Assembly: GCA_003248775.1 (NCBI GenBank)
Contig: QFQX01000009.1
Coordinates: 62,001-126,000 of the forward strand
Direction: 5' to 3'
Length of the DNA: 64,000 nucleotides
Source: Shinella sp.
GTDB taxonomy: Bacteria; Pseudomonadota; Alphaproteobacteria; Rhizobiales; Rhizobiaceae
Shown here: piece after piece, positions 52,731-61,271 of the stretch
How positions within the stretch are numbered: position 1 is the first letter of the stretch
Layout of the letters: each line of letters begins with the position of its first letter
Notes under the pieces: generated by a model
Told to the model about the DNA's origin: nothing
Database searches by the model: none
The model's input: only the letters and a program-made list of their open reading frames with translations
Translations under genes and position numbers: made by a program

Positions 52731-52861
52731 CGAAACCGTGACTAGACGGCCCCATGGCCTTTAGGCGGGTAGCCCTGGACATACGCCATGGGCTCCCCGA
52801 CCATAGGGTCAAGGAGTTTGGTGTCGTCACGGCCGACACCAACCGCTAGTCAGGGGTTTCG
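52731..52861 (-). ncRNA. Candidate structured RNA or DNA element with closed stem and several hairpins
   Basis: CGAAACC-G-TGACTAG (52731-52745) pairs with CTAGTCA-GG-GGTTTCG (52846-52861) to give two 7-bp helices around a small internal loop. Inside are TTGGTGTCG/CGACACCAA (52818-52826 with 52834-52842), a perfect 9-bp hairpin; GGG-AGCCC/GGGCT-CCC (52767-52775 with 52790-52798); and GGCC/GGCC (52748-52759). The whole can fold as a closed multi-branched junction on either strand. The minus strand is suggested because the region would be the leader of the QseM-like gene at 52651. A 64-residue frame (52648-52842, minus) covers part of it and is not called. Confidence 0.5.
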
Positions 52862-53120
52862 ACGCCCCCGGAGCAGTGCGTCTGCTCCATCTGCATTCAT
52901 AGCTGAACCGCGCAGGATTGTCTTCGGCAATTCGACGGGGCGGCCATCTCGTCTTTGAAATCTCACGTCTTTTCCTTGACGGCTTCGCCTCCCAGGGGGT
53001 GCCGCCAGCGCATGGTCGCAAATGCGGCACGCTACACGCCGCCGGTGCCTCGCCATGGTTCGCCACAGTCCGCCGTCCCCCCGTGACGGCCTGTCTGTCT
53101 GACTAATCGGAGGCGATCCC

Positions 53121-53393
53121 ATGACCCACGGCCGCAAAGCCGACCTGCCACCGCGCCTGCTTCGGACCCAGGAAGCGGCACGTTTCCTCGGCATTTCGCT
53201 GCGCACCCTCGAAAAACACCGGACCTATGGAACTGGCCCCACCTATAGGAAGATCGGTGGCCGCGTCCTTTACACCCTGCACGATCTGGAGGCCTGGAGC
53301 GCAGTCGGCTCGCGTAAATCCACGCGCGACGAAAATGCCGGCACGGTCTTTCCCGCGCGTCCGCTCACCCCTGCCGAGAGGGGTGAACTCTGA
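53121..53393 (+). CDS. Excisionase-like helix-turn-helix protein (RdfS/AlpA type)
   Basis: A 90-residue protein with a winged helix of the MerR/excisionase class (PRLLRTQEAARFLGISLRTLEKHRTYGTGPTYRKIGGRVLY). This is the DNA-binding domain of recombination directionality factors. It sits just before repA and the transfer genes and near the FseA-like gene, as rdfS does in ICEMlSymR7A, where FseA switches it on to drive excision. GGAGG precedes the ATG. The stop directly abuts the repA start (TGAATG). The 469 bases upstream hold the structured element and presumably the FseA-responsive promoter. Confidence 0.75.
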   Translation: MTHGRKADLPPRLLRTQEAARFLGISLRTLEKHRTYGTGPTYRKIGGRVLYTLHDLEAWSAVGSRKSTRDENAGTVFPARPLTPAERGEL

Positions 53394-54422
53394 ATGCTGC
53401 GCACCAACGATCATGAACCGTCGAGGCGCGATGCTGTCAGCGAGCGCAGCCACCTCGATCCATTCGTCGTAGCCACCGGAGACGCCGCGCCGCGCGATCA
53501 GCGCGACCTGATGGAACGACCATTCTTCTCACTGGCCAAATCCCCGCGCACCAGGCCCATTCTCTACAAGGCCGCCGATGTGGAGGTGCAGGTGCTCGCG
53601 ATGCCCGAGCACGGCATGGCGACCATCTGGGATGCCGACGTGCTGATATGGGCGGCGTCCCAGATAGTGGCAGCTGAGAACGCCGGCTTTTCCACGTCGC
53701 GCTTCTTTCGCTTCATGCCCTATCAGCTCCTGCGTGCGGTCGGCCGGTCCACCGGCAACCGCGACTATCTTCTGCTGAAGGCCGCACTTGCGCGGCTGCA
53801 ATCGACGGTCATCGCCACGAGCATCCGCAACGGCGCGCATTGGCGGCGCCGCCAATTCTCATGGATCAACGAATGGGAAGAGATGACGACGCGCACGGGC
53901 CGCGTCGAGGGCATGGAGTTCGTCCTGCCCGAATGGTTCTATCAAAGTGTCATCGATCGCTCGCTGGTTCTGGCCATCGACCCGGCATATTTCCGGCTGA
54001 AAGGCGGCATCGAACGCTGGCTCTATCGCGTCGCCCGCAAGCATGCCGGTTATCAGCCCGAGGGCTGGGTATTCGAGTTTTCTCACCTGCACCATAAATC
54101 TGGCAGCCTCGCACGGCCGTCTGACTTCGCGCTCGATCTGCGCCGGATTGCAGCCCGCCAATCTCTGCCCGGTTATCGTCTCCAGATCGAGTGGCAGGAC
54201 GGGCGAGAACTGCTGCGCTTTCTCCCTGAAAATCTATCCACAGGCACTGTGGATAACCATGTGGATACAATCGGGACATCAGGCGCACGCAGTATCGGGA
54301 CATCAGGCGCAAATCGCCGCCGACACTCTATAGAAGACTCTAACAATAAAACTAACTCTTCTTCTTTGACGCGCGCGCATCCGAGCCATGGTGCCGGTGC
54401 CACCCGCCGAGCTGCGCCATGA
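53394..54422 (+). CDS. repA: Replication initiator protein A family protein
   Basis: A 342-residue RPA-type initiator (Pfam RPA): the segments ERPFFSLAKSPRTRPILY, LLRAVGRSTGNRDYLLLKAALARLQSTVIATS, FSWINEWEEMTTRTGRVEGMEFVLPEWFY and RLKGGIERWLYRVARKHAG are diagnostic. Integrative elements carry such genes to replicate while excised. The C-terminal codons (about 54230-54320) contain DnaA-box-like sites and two 18-base direct repeats and are probably part of the origin. The stop overlaps the start of the methyltransferase gene (54419). Confidence 0.9.
   Translation: MLRTNDHEPSRRDAVSERSHLDPFVVATGDAAPRDQRDLMERPFFSLAKSPRTRPILYKAADVEVQVLAMPEHGMATIWDADVLIWAASQIVAAENAGFSTSRFFRFMPYQLLRAVGRSTGNRDYLLLKAALARLQSTVIATSIRNGAHWRRRQFSWINEWEEMTTRTGRVEGMEFVLPEWFYQSVIDRSLVLAIDPAYFRLKGGIERWLYRVARKHAGYQPEGWVFEFSHLHHKSGSLARPSDFALDLRRIAARQSLPGYRLQIEWQDGRELLRFLPENLSTGTVDNHVDTIGTSGARSIGTSGANRRRHSIEDSNNKTNSSSLTRAHPSHGAGATRRAAP
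54234..54311 (+). other. Candidate replication origin inside the 3' end of repA
   Basis: CTATCCACA (54234-54242), TGTGGATAA (54248-54256, a perfect DnaA box in reverse) and TGTGGATAC (54260-54268) are clustered. They are followed by two exact copies of ATCGGGACATCAGGCGCA (54270-54287, 54294-54311) 24 bases apart, and then by an AT-rich stretch (54327-54365). DnaA boxes, iterons and an AT-rich region are the standard parts of an iteron origin. Confidence 0.6.
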
Positions 54423-55636
54423 TGCGCGCGCTCGATCTGTTCAGCGCAGCGGCCGGCGGCTGGTCGCTTGGCCTCCATCGCGCCGGCTTCGTCACCATTG
54501 CTGCCTGCGAGATCGTCAAATGGCGGCGCATCCTTTACGCAGAGAACAATCCTCATGTCCGCCTCTACGACGACATCCGAGACCTCACGGCAGCTCGCCT
54601 TGTTTCCGACCTTGGAGGCCTCCCCGACATCATCGTCGGCAGCCCGCCATGCCAGGACATCTCCAGCGCCAACACCAAAGGCAAAGGCGTCGAAGGCGAA
54701 CGGTCGGGCCTCTACCTCGAAGCCGTCCGCCTGGTCGGAGATTGCCGTCCTCGCTGGTTCGCTTTTGAGAACAGCGCTAATCTCAGAACTCGCGGCGCTG
54801 ACCGGGTGCTCGGCGAGCTGGAAGCGCTTGGCTACGCCACAGAACCGTGCGTGGTGGGTGCTTCGGATGTCGGCGCCAACCATATCCGCAAGCGGTCATG
54901 GCTCATCGGCTATGATCCTGAGCAGCTTGCCAACACCCATGGCCTCGGATGGAATGAAAGACGCCGCTGGCGGCGGAGCCGGATCAACATATCCGCTGCG
55001 GGCAATCCTGGCGACGCCGAGGAAATCGGATGCGGATCGAGGTGGCAGGGGCGACGTTCTCAGCCAGTTGCAGGGCCATGCCAGCCGCCATACGGGCATG
55101 CTGCCGACGCCGGTGAAGCCGAATGGTGGGCGCAGGTTGAGCGCGCAGGAGATCGAGACGGGCAAGCGGGCGAACGGGGCAAAGGCGCAGATCGACACGC
55201 CGAACCTCTTGCGCCACGCGGCGGAAATCCTGCCGACACCCACGAAACGCGACAGCCGCATGGACGGCTGGAGTCCAGCCTACGATCGGCGCAAGTCGCC
55301 GACGATGGACGCGGTGATGGACGGCGCGATGACCAATCGCGCGCCGGACAAATGGGCGGGAGCGCGGGCGCTGGCGGCGATGCTGCGCAGCCATGGGCTA
55401 ACTGGAACGGCGGTCTTGCCCATCACCTACGGCTGGATGATGGGCTTTCCGCCTGGGTGGCTGACACGCGCATTGCGCTCGGCAGCCGCAAAGGGACTGC
55501 TGCTGCCAGCCTGATCGTCGAAGCGTTCGGCGACGCTGTTCTTCCGCAAATCCCAGAAGCCATCGGGCGCGCCATCCTGCGCACCGAAGCCGCCCTCGAC
55601 GCGGTGCTAGCCCGCACATCCGGAGAAGAACAATGA
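54419..55636 (+). pseudogene. DNA cytosine-5 methyltransferase with two reading-frame switches
   Basis: The N-terminal 165 or so residues (LDLFSAAAGGWSLGLHRAGF; GSPPCQDIS with catalytic Cys78; FENSANLRTRG) and the C-terminal 60 (EAFGDAVLPQIPEAIGRAI) are a C5 methyltransferase in one frame. Between about 54920 and 55450 the better coding frame by third-position G/C is shifted by +1 and reads LPTPMASDGMKDAAGGGAG to TYGWMMGFPPGWL, typical middle and end motifs of phage-type enzymes. Both frames stay open, one over 54419-55636 and the other over 54468-55514. This looks like two compensating indels. The product may be inactive, or the sequence may contain errors. Overlap with the next gene (ATGA) is kept. 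Confidence 0.65.
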
Positions 55637-56148
55637 CCCGACGCACCTTTCCCGGCGCGCGCGGACGCGGTCTCGCGGATGCACCACCCTTCACCACGCT
55701 GGTCGAACTGACGTTCCAGCGAAAGAAGATCGAGCACTGGATACGCTTCGGCCGCAAGAGCTATGAACAGATCATCGACCGCCGCCGCAGCGTCGTCGGG
55801 TTCGCACCAGGCAGCGTCTTCGCCTTCGTCCGATGGGCGAACGGCGACCACGGCACGGTTGTTTCCCGCATCGACATAGTGCGGGCAATCGGGCGCGGGG
55901 AGCCGTTCCAGACATTGCCCTTCGTCCGCCCCGGCGGCGAAATCCTGTTGCGCCTCGATAGCTGGCCCAAGGTGCAGCGCGCGCTTGCCGCCATCGACGC
56001 CGTGGAATCGCGCGGCCTCGACCCGGCCGACGCCGCGCCGGAGCACTGGCGGCACGTCCACAACCGTTTGACCGCTAATCTGGAGCCGCACGCCTACACG
56101 CCCGAGCGACATGCCGCGTGGCTTCACCGCCGAAGGATCGAGCCATGA
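55633..56148 (+). CDS. DUF2840 domain protein of the conjugation region
   Basis: A 171-residue DUF2840 protein (TTLVELTFQRKKIEHWIRFGRK, VVGFAPGSVFAFVRWANGDHGT, AYTPERHAAWLHRR). It has no known activity, but is regularly found between repA/parA and traF in alphaproteobacterial integrative elements, as here. It is coupled by ATGA overlaps to the methyltransferase gene upstream and traF downstream. Confidence 0.85.
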   Translation: MTRRTFPGARGRGLADAPPFTTLVELTFQRKKIEHWIRFGRKSYEQIIDRRRSVVGFAPGSVFAFVRWANGDHGTVVSRIDIVRAIGRGEPFQTLPFVRPGGEILLRLDSWPKVQRALAAIDAVESRGLDPADAAPEHWRHVHNRLTANLEPHAYTPERHAAWLHRRRIEP

Positions 56149-56690
56149 TGCACCGCCGCTATCTCACGGTGACGGTGCTCGCCGCCATCGGCATCGCCGC
56201 CGCCAGCGCCGTCGATTGGCCCGTGAAACTCATCTGGAACGCGACGGCCAGCGCGCCCATCGGCTTCTACATCGTCGAGCCGGCCGAGCGGATCGACGTG
56301 CCCGAGCTGGTCGCTGTCATGCCGCCCGAACCGCTCGCCGCCTTCATGGCCGAGCGCGGCTTTATCGCGCGCGGCGTCCCGCTGTTGAAGCGCGTCGTCG
56401 GCCTGCCGGGACAGCGGGTTTGCCGCTTGCGATCCACGATCACGGTTGACGGGATCGAGATGGGCGACGCGCTGGAGCGTGACAGCCTCGGCCGCGTTCT
56501 GCCCGTCTGGCAGGGCTGCCGCGTCATCGGCGACGGCCAGCTTTTCCTCATGAATTGGGACGTCCGCGACAGCCTCGACGGCCGCTACTTCGGACCCATC
56601 CCCGCAGCTTCCGTCATCGGCCGAGCGGTCCCGCTCTGGACAGATGAGGAAGGCGTCGGCCGCTACGAATGGCACGCGCCGACGCACTGA
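56145..56690 (+). CDS. traF: Conjugation signal peptidase of the S26 family (TraF)
   Basis: A 181-residue membrane protease. One N-terminal membrane segment (about 6-24) is followed by the active-site serine in SAPIGFY (Ser36) and the catalytic lysine in LLKRVVGLPG (Lys82), the TraF/signal-peptidase dyad. TraF processes and cyclises pilin in P-type mating systems. ATG 56145 overlaps the DUF2840 stop, so I prefer it to an earlier in-frame start at 56118. A lytic transglycosylase gene follows after 22 bases. Confidence 0.9.
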   Translation: MMHRRYLTVTVLAAIGIAAASAVDWPVKLIWNATASAPIGFYIVEPAERIDVPELVAVMPPEPLAAFMAERGFIARGVPLLKRVVGLPGQRVCRLRSTITVDGIEMGDALERDSLGRVLPVWQGCRVIGDGQLFLMNWDVRDSLDGRYFGPIPAASVIGRAVPLWTDEEGVGRYEWHAPTH

Positions 56691-56712
56691 AATCCACAGG
56701 GAGGAGATTTCC

Positions 56713-57483
56713 ATGGCATATATCGGCCAGTTAATCCGCAGCGGCGATAGACGCGCGGCACCAGCGCATTACGCCGTCCTGATACTGGCTGGCGTGCTTT
56801 CCATCTGCGCCGGCTCGGGCGTCGCGGTCGCGCAATCCACGCCCGTCGAGCGCCCGGCTGCCGCCCATCCCTATGCAGCCCATATCGCCGAGGCGTCGCA
56901 GCGGTTCGGCATCCCCGAACACTGGATTCGCGCCGTGCTGCGCGCAGAGAGCGCGGGCGATGTGCGCGCGGTCTCAACGGCCGGCGCGATGGGATTGATG
57001 CAGGTCATGCCCGCGACATGGGCCGAACTACGTGGCCGCTACGGTCTCGGCAGCGATCCCTACGACATGCGCGACAACATCCTCGCAGGCACCGCCTATC
57101 TGCGCGAGATGTTCGACCGCTACGGCAATGTCGCGGCGATGCTGGCGGCCTACAATGCCGGTCCCGGCCGCTATGACGAATATCTTGCGACCGGCCGCAT
57201 CCTGCCGGCCGAAACGCGGGCCTATGTCGCCGCGCTCACGCCGATCCTCGGCGGCGCGGCTGCAACCGAACTGCCGTCATCGGCACCGCCACCGCCGCCT
57301 GATTGGCGCGAGGCACCGCTGTTCGTCATGCGTCCGGGCGACACGCGGGCCGTCGCCGCGCCGCCGTCCGACGCACAATCCGGCGACGGCCGCGCGACCG
57401 TTCCGGCGCGCGATCCCGTCGATGCGGTGTCACAGGGCGAGAGCATTTTCGTCGCCGACGCGAGCGGTTCGGGAACGCCATGA
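56713..57483 (+). CDS. Lytic transglycosylase (VirB1/Slt type)
   Basis: A 256-residue secreted enzyme. A signal-like hydrophobic segment (about 20-40) precedes an SLT domain with catalytic Glu79 in LRAESAGD, GAMGLMQVMPATW and AYNAGPGRYD. It opens the peptidoglycan for the mating channel. The C-terminal 60 residues are proline- and alanine-rich and probably disordered. ATG 56713 has GGGAGGAG upstream. The stop overlaps the ATG of a short following frame. Confidence 0.9.
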   Translation: MAYIGQLIRSGDRRAAPAHYAVLILAGVLSICAGSGVAVAQSTPVERPAAAHPYAAHIAEASQRFGIPEHWIRAVLRAESAGDVRAVSTAGAMGLMQVMPATWAELRGRYGLGSDPYDMRDNILAGTAYLREMFDRYGNVAAMLAAYNAGPGRYDEYLATGRILPAETRAYVAALTPILGGAAATELPSSAPPPPPDWREAPLFVMRPGDTRAVAAPPSDAQSGDGRATVPARDPVDAVSQGESIFVADASGSGTP

Positions 57484-57800
57484 GGGCGGCGTTCCCGCGC
57501 TGGGCGGCGCTGGTTTCGGCATCCGGTCGGGCCGGTTTTTGCCCGGCTGGATTCCCGGCAGGAGGGGCAGAAAAGGCAGAAAGGGCGGAGGGCAAGATTA
57601 AAGAAGACGGCACCATGTCGGGCCGCTTCTGGAAATTATTGTTGTCTGCACACTGGTTAGGTGCCCGGTTTCGGCACCATGGTTTTGAGGGGGCGCGTGC
57701 CGCGATTTCGCGCAAAGCCTTGGCTTTGCAGGGTTTCGAGCGGCACCATAGGCGCATACCGGCCTGTTTCCGGCATTTTCGGCCGGGGCGGCTTCCATGA
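57480..57800 (+). CDS. Doubtful 106-residue frame between the transglycosylase and relaxase genes; possible oriT region
   Basis: This frame has ATGA overlaps with both neighbours (57480-57483 and 57797-57800), which favours translation, but its product is low-complexity (AGFPAGGAEKAERAEGK, then Arg/His-rich) and unrecognised. The DNA contains GGTGCC/GGCACC (57660-57665 with 57673-57678) in a locally AT-richer stretch directly upstream of the relaxase gene, where an origin of transfer could lie. I cannot tell which reading is right. Confidence 0.35.
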   Translation: MRAAFPRWAALVSASGRAGFCPAGFPAGGAEKAERAEGKIKEDGTMSGRFWKLLLSAHWLGARFRHHGFEGARAAISRKALALQGFERHHRRIPACFRHFRPGRLP

Positions 57801-59851
57801 GTGCCGACGACGAAAACCGCTTCCGACCGAAGCCCGGCCGCATCCAATCCGACATGCCGAAGGCCGGGAGACCCAAGAGCTTTTTCACGCAGGTCAGGAA
57901 GATCACCCACCAGCATCAGGCGGCAGCCTCCCGCGATCCTTCCATGCCGTCATCCGCCCGTTCGTCATCGCCGGGGCGGTCCCGTGCCGTGGTCGCCAGC
58001 GGCAAGGGCGTGAAGCGCGGCCGGGGCGCGAGCTTCGTGCGCGCCCGCAACATCTCCGGCAAATGGCATCATCGCCAGCCCGGCAGCCGCCGAGTGATCA
58101 TCAAGCAGCGCAGCGTTCGGGCCGCGTGGAAGGGCGGTCGCGCCCGCGCGCATCTGCGCTATGTCCAGCGCGACGGCACGTCACGCGATGGCGAGCGCGG
58201 CCAACTCTATTCTGCGACCGAGGACCGTGCCGATGGCGAAGCCTTCCTTGATCGCGGCAAGGACGACCGCCACCAATTCAGATTCATCGTCTCGCCCGAG
58301 GATGGCGCGGAGCTGTCGGACCTCACGGCCTACACCCGTGATTTCATGAAACAGGTGGAAGCCGACCTCGGCACGAAACTCGATTGGGTTGCCGTCAATC
58401 ACTACAACACCGGCCATCCCCATGTGCATATCGTCGTCAACGGCCGTGACGATACCGGCGGGGATCTGGTCATCAACGGTGACTACCTTTCGGCCGGCCT
58501 GCGCGAGCGCGCCAGCGAGCTTGCCAGTCTGGAACTCGGCCCCGTCACTGAGATCGAGCAGACCCGCAAGCTGTCGGCCGAAATCGACCAGGACCGTTTC
58601 ACCCGGATCGACCGCGCCATGGCCGAGGAAGCCGACGCCCGTTTCCTCGACCTGCGCCATGAACCGGCAGAGCCGAGGCGGCAGTTCGAGCGGACGCTGC
58701 GCCTGCGCCGCCTCGCCAAGCTGGAGAAGATGGGGCTGGCGACCGAGCACGCGCCCGCCGTTTGGGAATTGAGCAAGGATATGGAGCCGGCCCTGCGCGA
58801 GTTGGGCGAGCGCGGCGACATTATCCGCACCATGCAAAAGGCGCTCGGCCCGCAGGGAGGCGAACGCGATCCCATGAGTTTCCAAATCCATGACGGAGTG
58901 CCCGAAACGCCGATCTTTGGTCGCGTCGTGGATAAACATCTGTCCGACGAGCTAGGCGAGAACCTGACCATTGTGGTGGACGGTATCGACGGCTGGACGC
59001 ACCACATCGCCGGCATCGCGCCCGAGCGGCTGGAGGATGCCAGCATCGGCAGCATCATCGAGATCGGCCCGGCCGAGGTGGCAACCCGGCCGTCCGACCG
59101 CACCATCACGGCCATCGCCGAGGACGGCATCTATCGGCCGAGCCGCCATCTGGAGCAGGCGAAATTCGAGGGCCGCGTTCCGGGCGGCGACTATGAGGGC
59201 TATGTCGATGCCCATGTCCGCCGACTGGAGGCGCTGCGCCGCGCCGGGATCGTCGAGCGGATCGACGCCGACCAATGGCGCATCCCCGATGATCTGGTCA
59301 GCCGCGCCGCCGCCCATGACGCCGGCCGCGACCGGCAGGCCAGCGTTCGCGTCCTTTCCCCGGTCGGTCTGGAAAAGCAGATCGGTTCGGATGGCGCGAC
59401 CTGGCTGGACCGGCGGCTGATCCATGACGAGACGGTCGACCTTGCGCCGACCGGCTTCGGCCAGCAGGTGCGTGAGGCGATGGACCAGCGCCGCGAGCAT
59501 CATATCGAACAGGGCGACGCCAGCCGAGCGCGGAATGGCCGTATCTTCTACCGGCGCAGCCTTCTCGCCACGCTGCGCGAGCGGGAGATTGCCCGCGTCG
59601 GCGCGGAGATGGCCGAGCGCAAGGGGCTGCCGTTCCGCGCCGCCACGGACGGCGAGAACGTCAGCGGCAAGTTCACCGGCACCGTGCAGCTAGCGAGCGG
59701 CAAGTTCGCCATCGTCGCGAAGGCCCACGAGTTCACCCTTGTCCCGTGGCGGCCGGTCATCGACCGGCAACTCGGCCGCGAGGTCATGGGCGTCGTGCAG
59801 GGCGGATCGGTGTCGTGGCAGTTGGGAAGGCAACGTGGGTTGGGCATTTAA
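57797..59851 (+). CDS. Conjugative relaxase / mobilisation nuclease (DUF3363, RlxS type)
   Basis: A 684-residue relaxase of the VirD2/TraI-like class with DUF3363. The metal-binding histidine triad is HPHVHIVVNG (His207, 209, 211), with RYVQRDGTS (Tyr122) a candidate nicking tyrosine region. The N-terminal 110 residues are very basic. It would nick oriT and lead the strand into the recipient. ATG 57797 is followed by MSADDENRFRPK. The order traF, transglycosylase, relaxase, traG is that of ICEMlSym-like elements, where the relaxase is called RlxS. Confidence 0.92.
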   Translation: MSADDENRFRPKPGRIQSDMPKAGRPKSFFTQVRKITHQHQAAASRDPSMPSSARSSSPGRSRAVVASGKGVKRGRGASFVRARNISGKWHHRQPGSRRVIIKQRSVRAAWKGGRARAHLRYVQRDGTSRDGERGQLYSATEDRADGEAFLDRGKDDRHQFRFIVSPEDGAELSDLTAYTRDFMKQVEADLGTKLDWVAVNHYNTGHPHVHIVVNGRDDTGGDLVINGDYLSAGLRERASELASLELGPVTEIEQTRKLSAEIDQDRFTRIDRAMAEEADARFLDLRHEPAEPRRQFERTLRLRRLAKLEKMGLATEHAPAVWELSKDMEPALRELGERGDIIRTMQKALGPQGGERDPMSFQIHDGVPETPIFGRVVDKHLSDELGENLTIVVDGIDGWTHHIAGIAPERLEDASIGSIIEIGPAEVATRPSDRTITAIAEDGIYRPSRHLEQAKFEGRVPGGDYEGYVDAHVRRLEALRRAGIVERIDADQWRIPDDLVSRAAAHDAGRDRQASVRVLSPVGLEKQIGSDGATWLDRRLIHDETVDLAPTGFGQQVREAMDQRREHHIEQGDASRARNGRIFYRRSLLATLREREIARVGAEMAERKGLPFRAATDGENVSGKFTGTVQLASGKFAIVAKAHEFTLVPWRPVIDRQLGREVMGVVQGGSVSWQLGRQRGLGI

Positions 59852-59992
59852 GGTCGTTTAGCGATGCGCCTGACATCATTATTTTTTGAGCGCAAGCAAC
59901 GCCATCAAACACGGCATTCTAAAATGCCCAATAAAGTCATCTGATTAGCGCGCCTGTGGAGCGCGTTCATGCGGCTCTCCACCTTAAATCGA

Positions 59993-60123
59993 GCCCCGCT
60001 ACACCTTAAATTATGAGGACATTCGATTGGGCGTCCAACAGGGATGCGCGAGCGTAAGTGCACCCAAACAAGGACGTCCAGAGAAACAGCTATTATATGA
60101 GGAAAGGTCAGGTTTAGCGGGGC
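59993..60123. repeat. Inverted repeat flanking the promoter region of the LysR gene
   Basis: GCCCCGCTACACC (59993-60005) and GGTTTAGCGGGGC (60111-60123) are inverted copies with one mismatch in 13. CACCTTAAAT occurs twice at the left side (59980-59989, 60002-60011). The 278-base gap between relaxase and LysR genes otherwise holds nothing. Confidence 0.5.
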
Positions 60124-60129
60124 CGGACC

Positions 60130-61086
60130 ATGAGGCGGAGGAAAAAGAAGAACAATCTTCCTGTCTCTGAGGCGATAAGGTCAGGAAGGGTTCCCATGGC
60201 AAGTTTGTTGCATTTGCTTGCCGCAGCGGAACATTTGAACTTTCGCCATGCAGCAAAAGCGCTTGGCGTGGCACAGTCCAGCGTGAGCGCCCGCGTGAAA
60301 GCGCTGGAGGAAGACCTTGGAATTCTGCTGTTTGAGCGTAACACGCGCGGTATCAGATTGACCGAGGCTGGGCGCAACTTCGTCGAGCAAGTGGCAGATG
60401 GTCTTGATCAGCTCGACCATGCGGTGAAGACGGCAAGTATGGCGGCGGCGGGTAAGTATGGTCGCCTGCGTATTGGTATCCATGCTTTAATTCCAGGCAG
60501 CTTCCTAGCCGAACTGATCACGAAGTACCGTGAGAACCATCCCGGTATTGATGTCGAGATTACGGAAGGTACCGCCCGTGATGCATTGATGCGGATTCGC
60601 GCCGATCAGTTAGACGTAGCGTTCGTGGTAGGAGAGCCGGAGCTGCCCGACTGCCACACACGTCTGACATGGAGTGAGCCGCTGGTGGCCGTGCTGCCGC
60701 GGATGCATCGCCTTGCGGGAAACTCAAAAATTACTTGGGCGGATCTGTCCACCGAGACATTCCTTGTCCGGCATGGTGGCACCGGACCACAGATCCATGA
60801 TCATATCGTCTTGCGTCTCGCTGGCCGCTCGCCCACGCCGTTGATCCAGCGATTTAATGTCGAACGCGGCACACTTCTGTCGATGGTCGGACAGGGATTC
60901 GGCATTACCATCGTCGGCGCGGCCACGGCGCTGTACCCGGCGACTGACGTGGTTTTCCCGCCATTCGCCGATGAGCCAGATCCTGTTCCGTTTTCGGCTG
61001 TGTGGTCACCGTTCAACCGCAGCGCCGCGCTGCGCAACCTGCTCACCCTCGCCAGCGACATGAGCCGGATCGTCCGCACCGACTGA
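60130..61086 (+). CDS. LysR-family regulator inside the conjugation gene cluster
   Basis: A 318-residue LysR regulator with winged helix LLHLLAAAEHLNFRHAAKALGVAQSSVSARVKALEEDLG and effector domain (GKYGRLRIGIHALIPGSFLAELITKY). It has an unusual basic N-terminal extension (MRRRKKKNNLPVSEAI); an internal ATG at 60196 would remove it. It stands between the relaxase and traG, a position shared with other elements of this type, and could control transfer genes. Its codon use is less G/C-biased than that of its neighbours, so it may be a later insertion. Confidence 0.85.
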   Translation: MRRRKKKNNLPVSEAIRSGRVPMASLLHLLAAAEHLNFRHAAKALGVAQSSVSARVKALEEDLGILLFERNTRGIRLTEAGRNFVEQVADGLDQLDHAVKTASMAAAGKYGRLRIGIHALIPGSFLAELITKYRENHPGIDVEITEGTARDALMRIRADQLDVAFVVGEPELPDCHTRLTWSEPLVAVLPRMHRLAGNSKITWADLSTETFLVRHGGTGPQIHDHIVLRLAGRSPTPLIQRFNVERGTLLSMVGQGFGITIVGAATALYPATDVVFPPFADEPDPVPFSAVWSPFNRSAALRNLLTLASDMSRIVRTD

Positions 61087-61271
61087 CTTTCAGTCGCGAT
61101 TCGTTTCTGCCAGCCGGCACAGGCGCCAGCATCGGCGACGGTCCCAAGGCAACCCGTCCTATTTACCGCCGATGATATCCGGTAGCCCTCCGGCATCTTC
61201 TTTCCTGTTGCCTGTCTTGATTTTGACTACTCTCTGATCGGCTCCGTCTCTTTTGCCGACTGGAGCCTGTA

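Noticed and set aside
52648..52842. A 64-codon minus-strand frame upstream of the QseM-like gene
   Set aside because: It covers most of the folded region and overlaps the start of a better supported gene in another frame; the product is not recognised. It is kept only as an alternative to the RNA reading.
55633..56148. Expectation of a parA gene between repA and the DUF2840 gene
   Set aside because: The position that parA often holds in related elements is taken here by the cytosine methyltransferase; no Walker-type ParA sequence is present.
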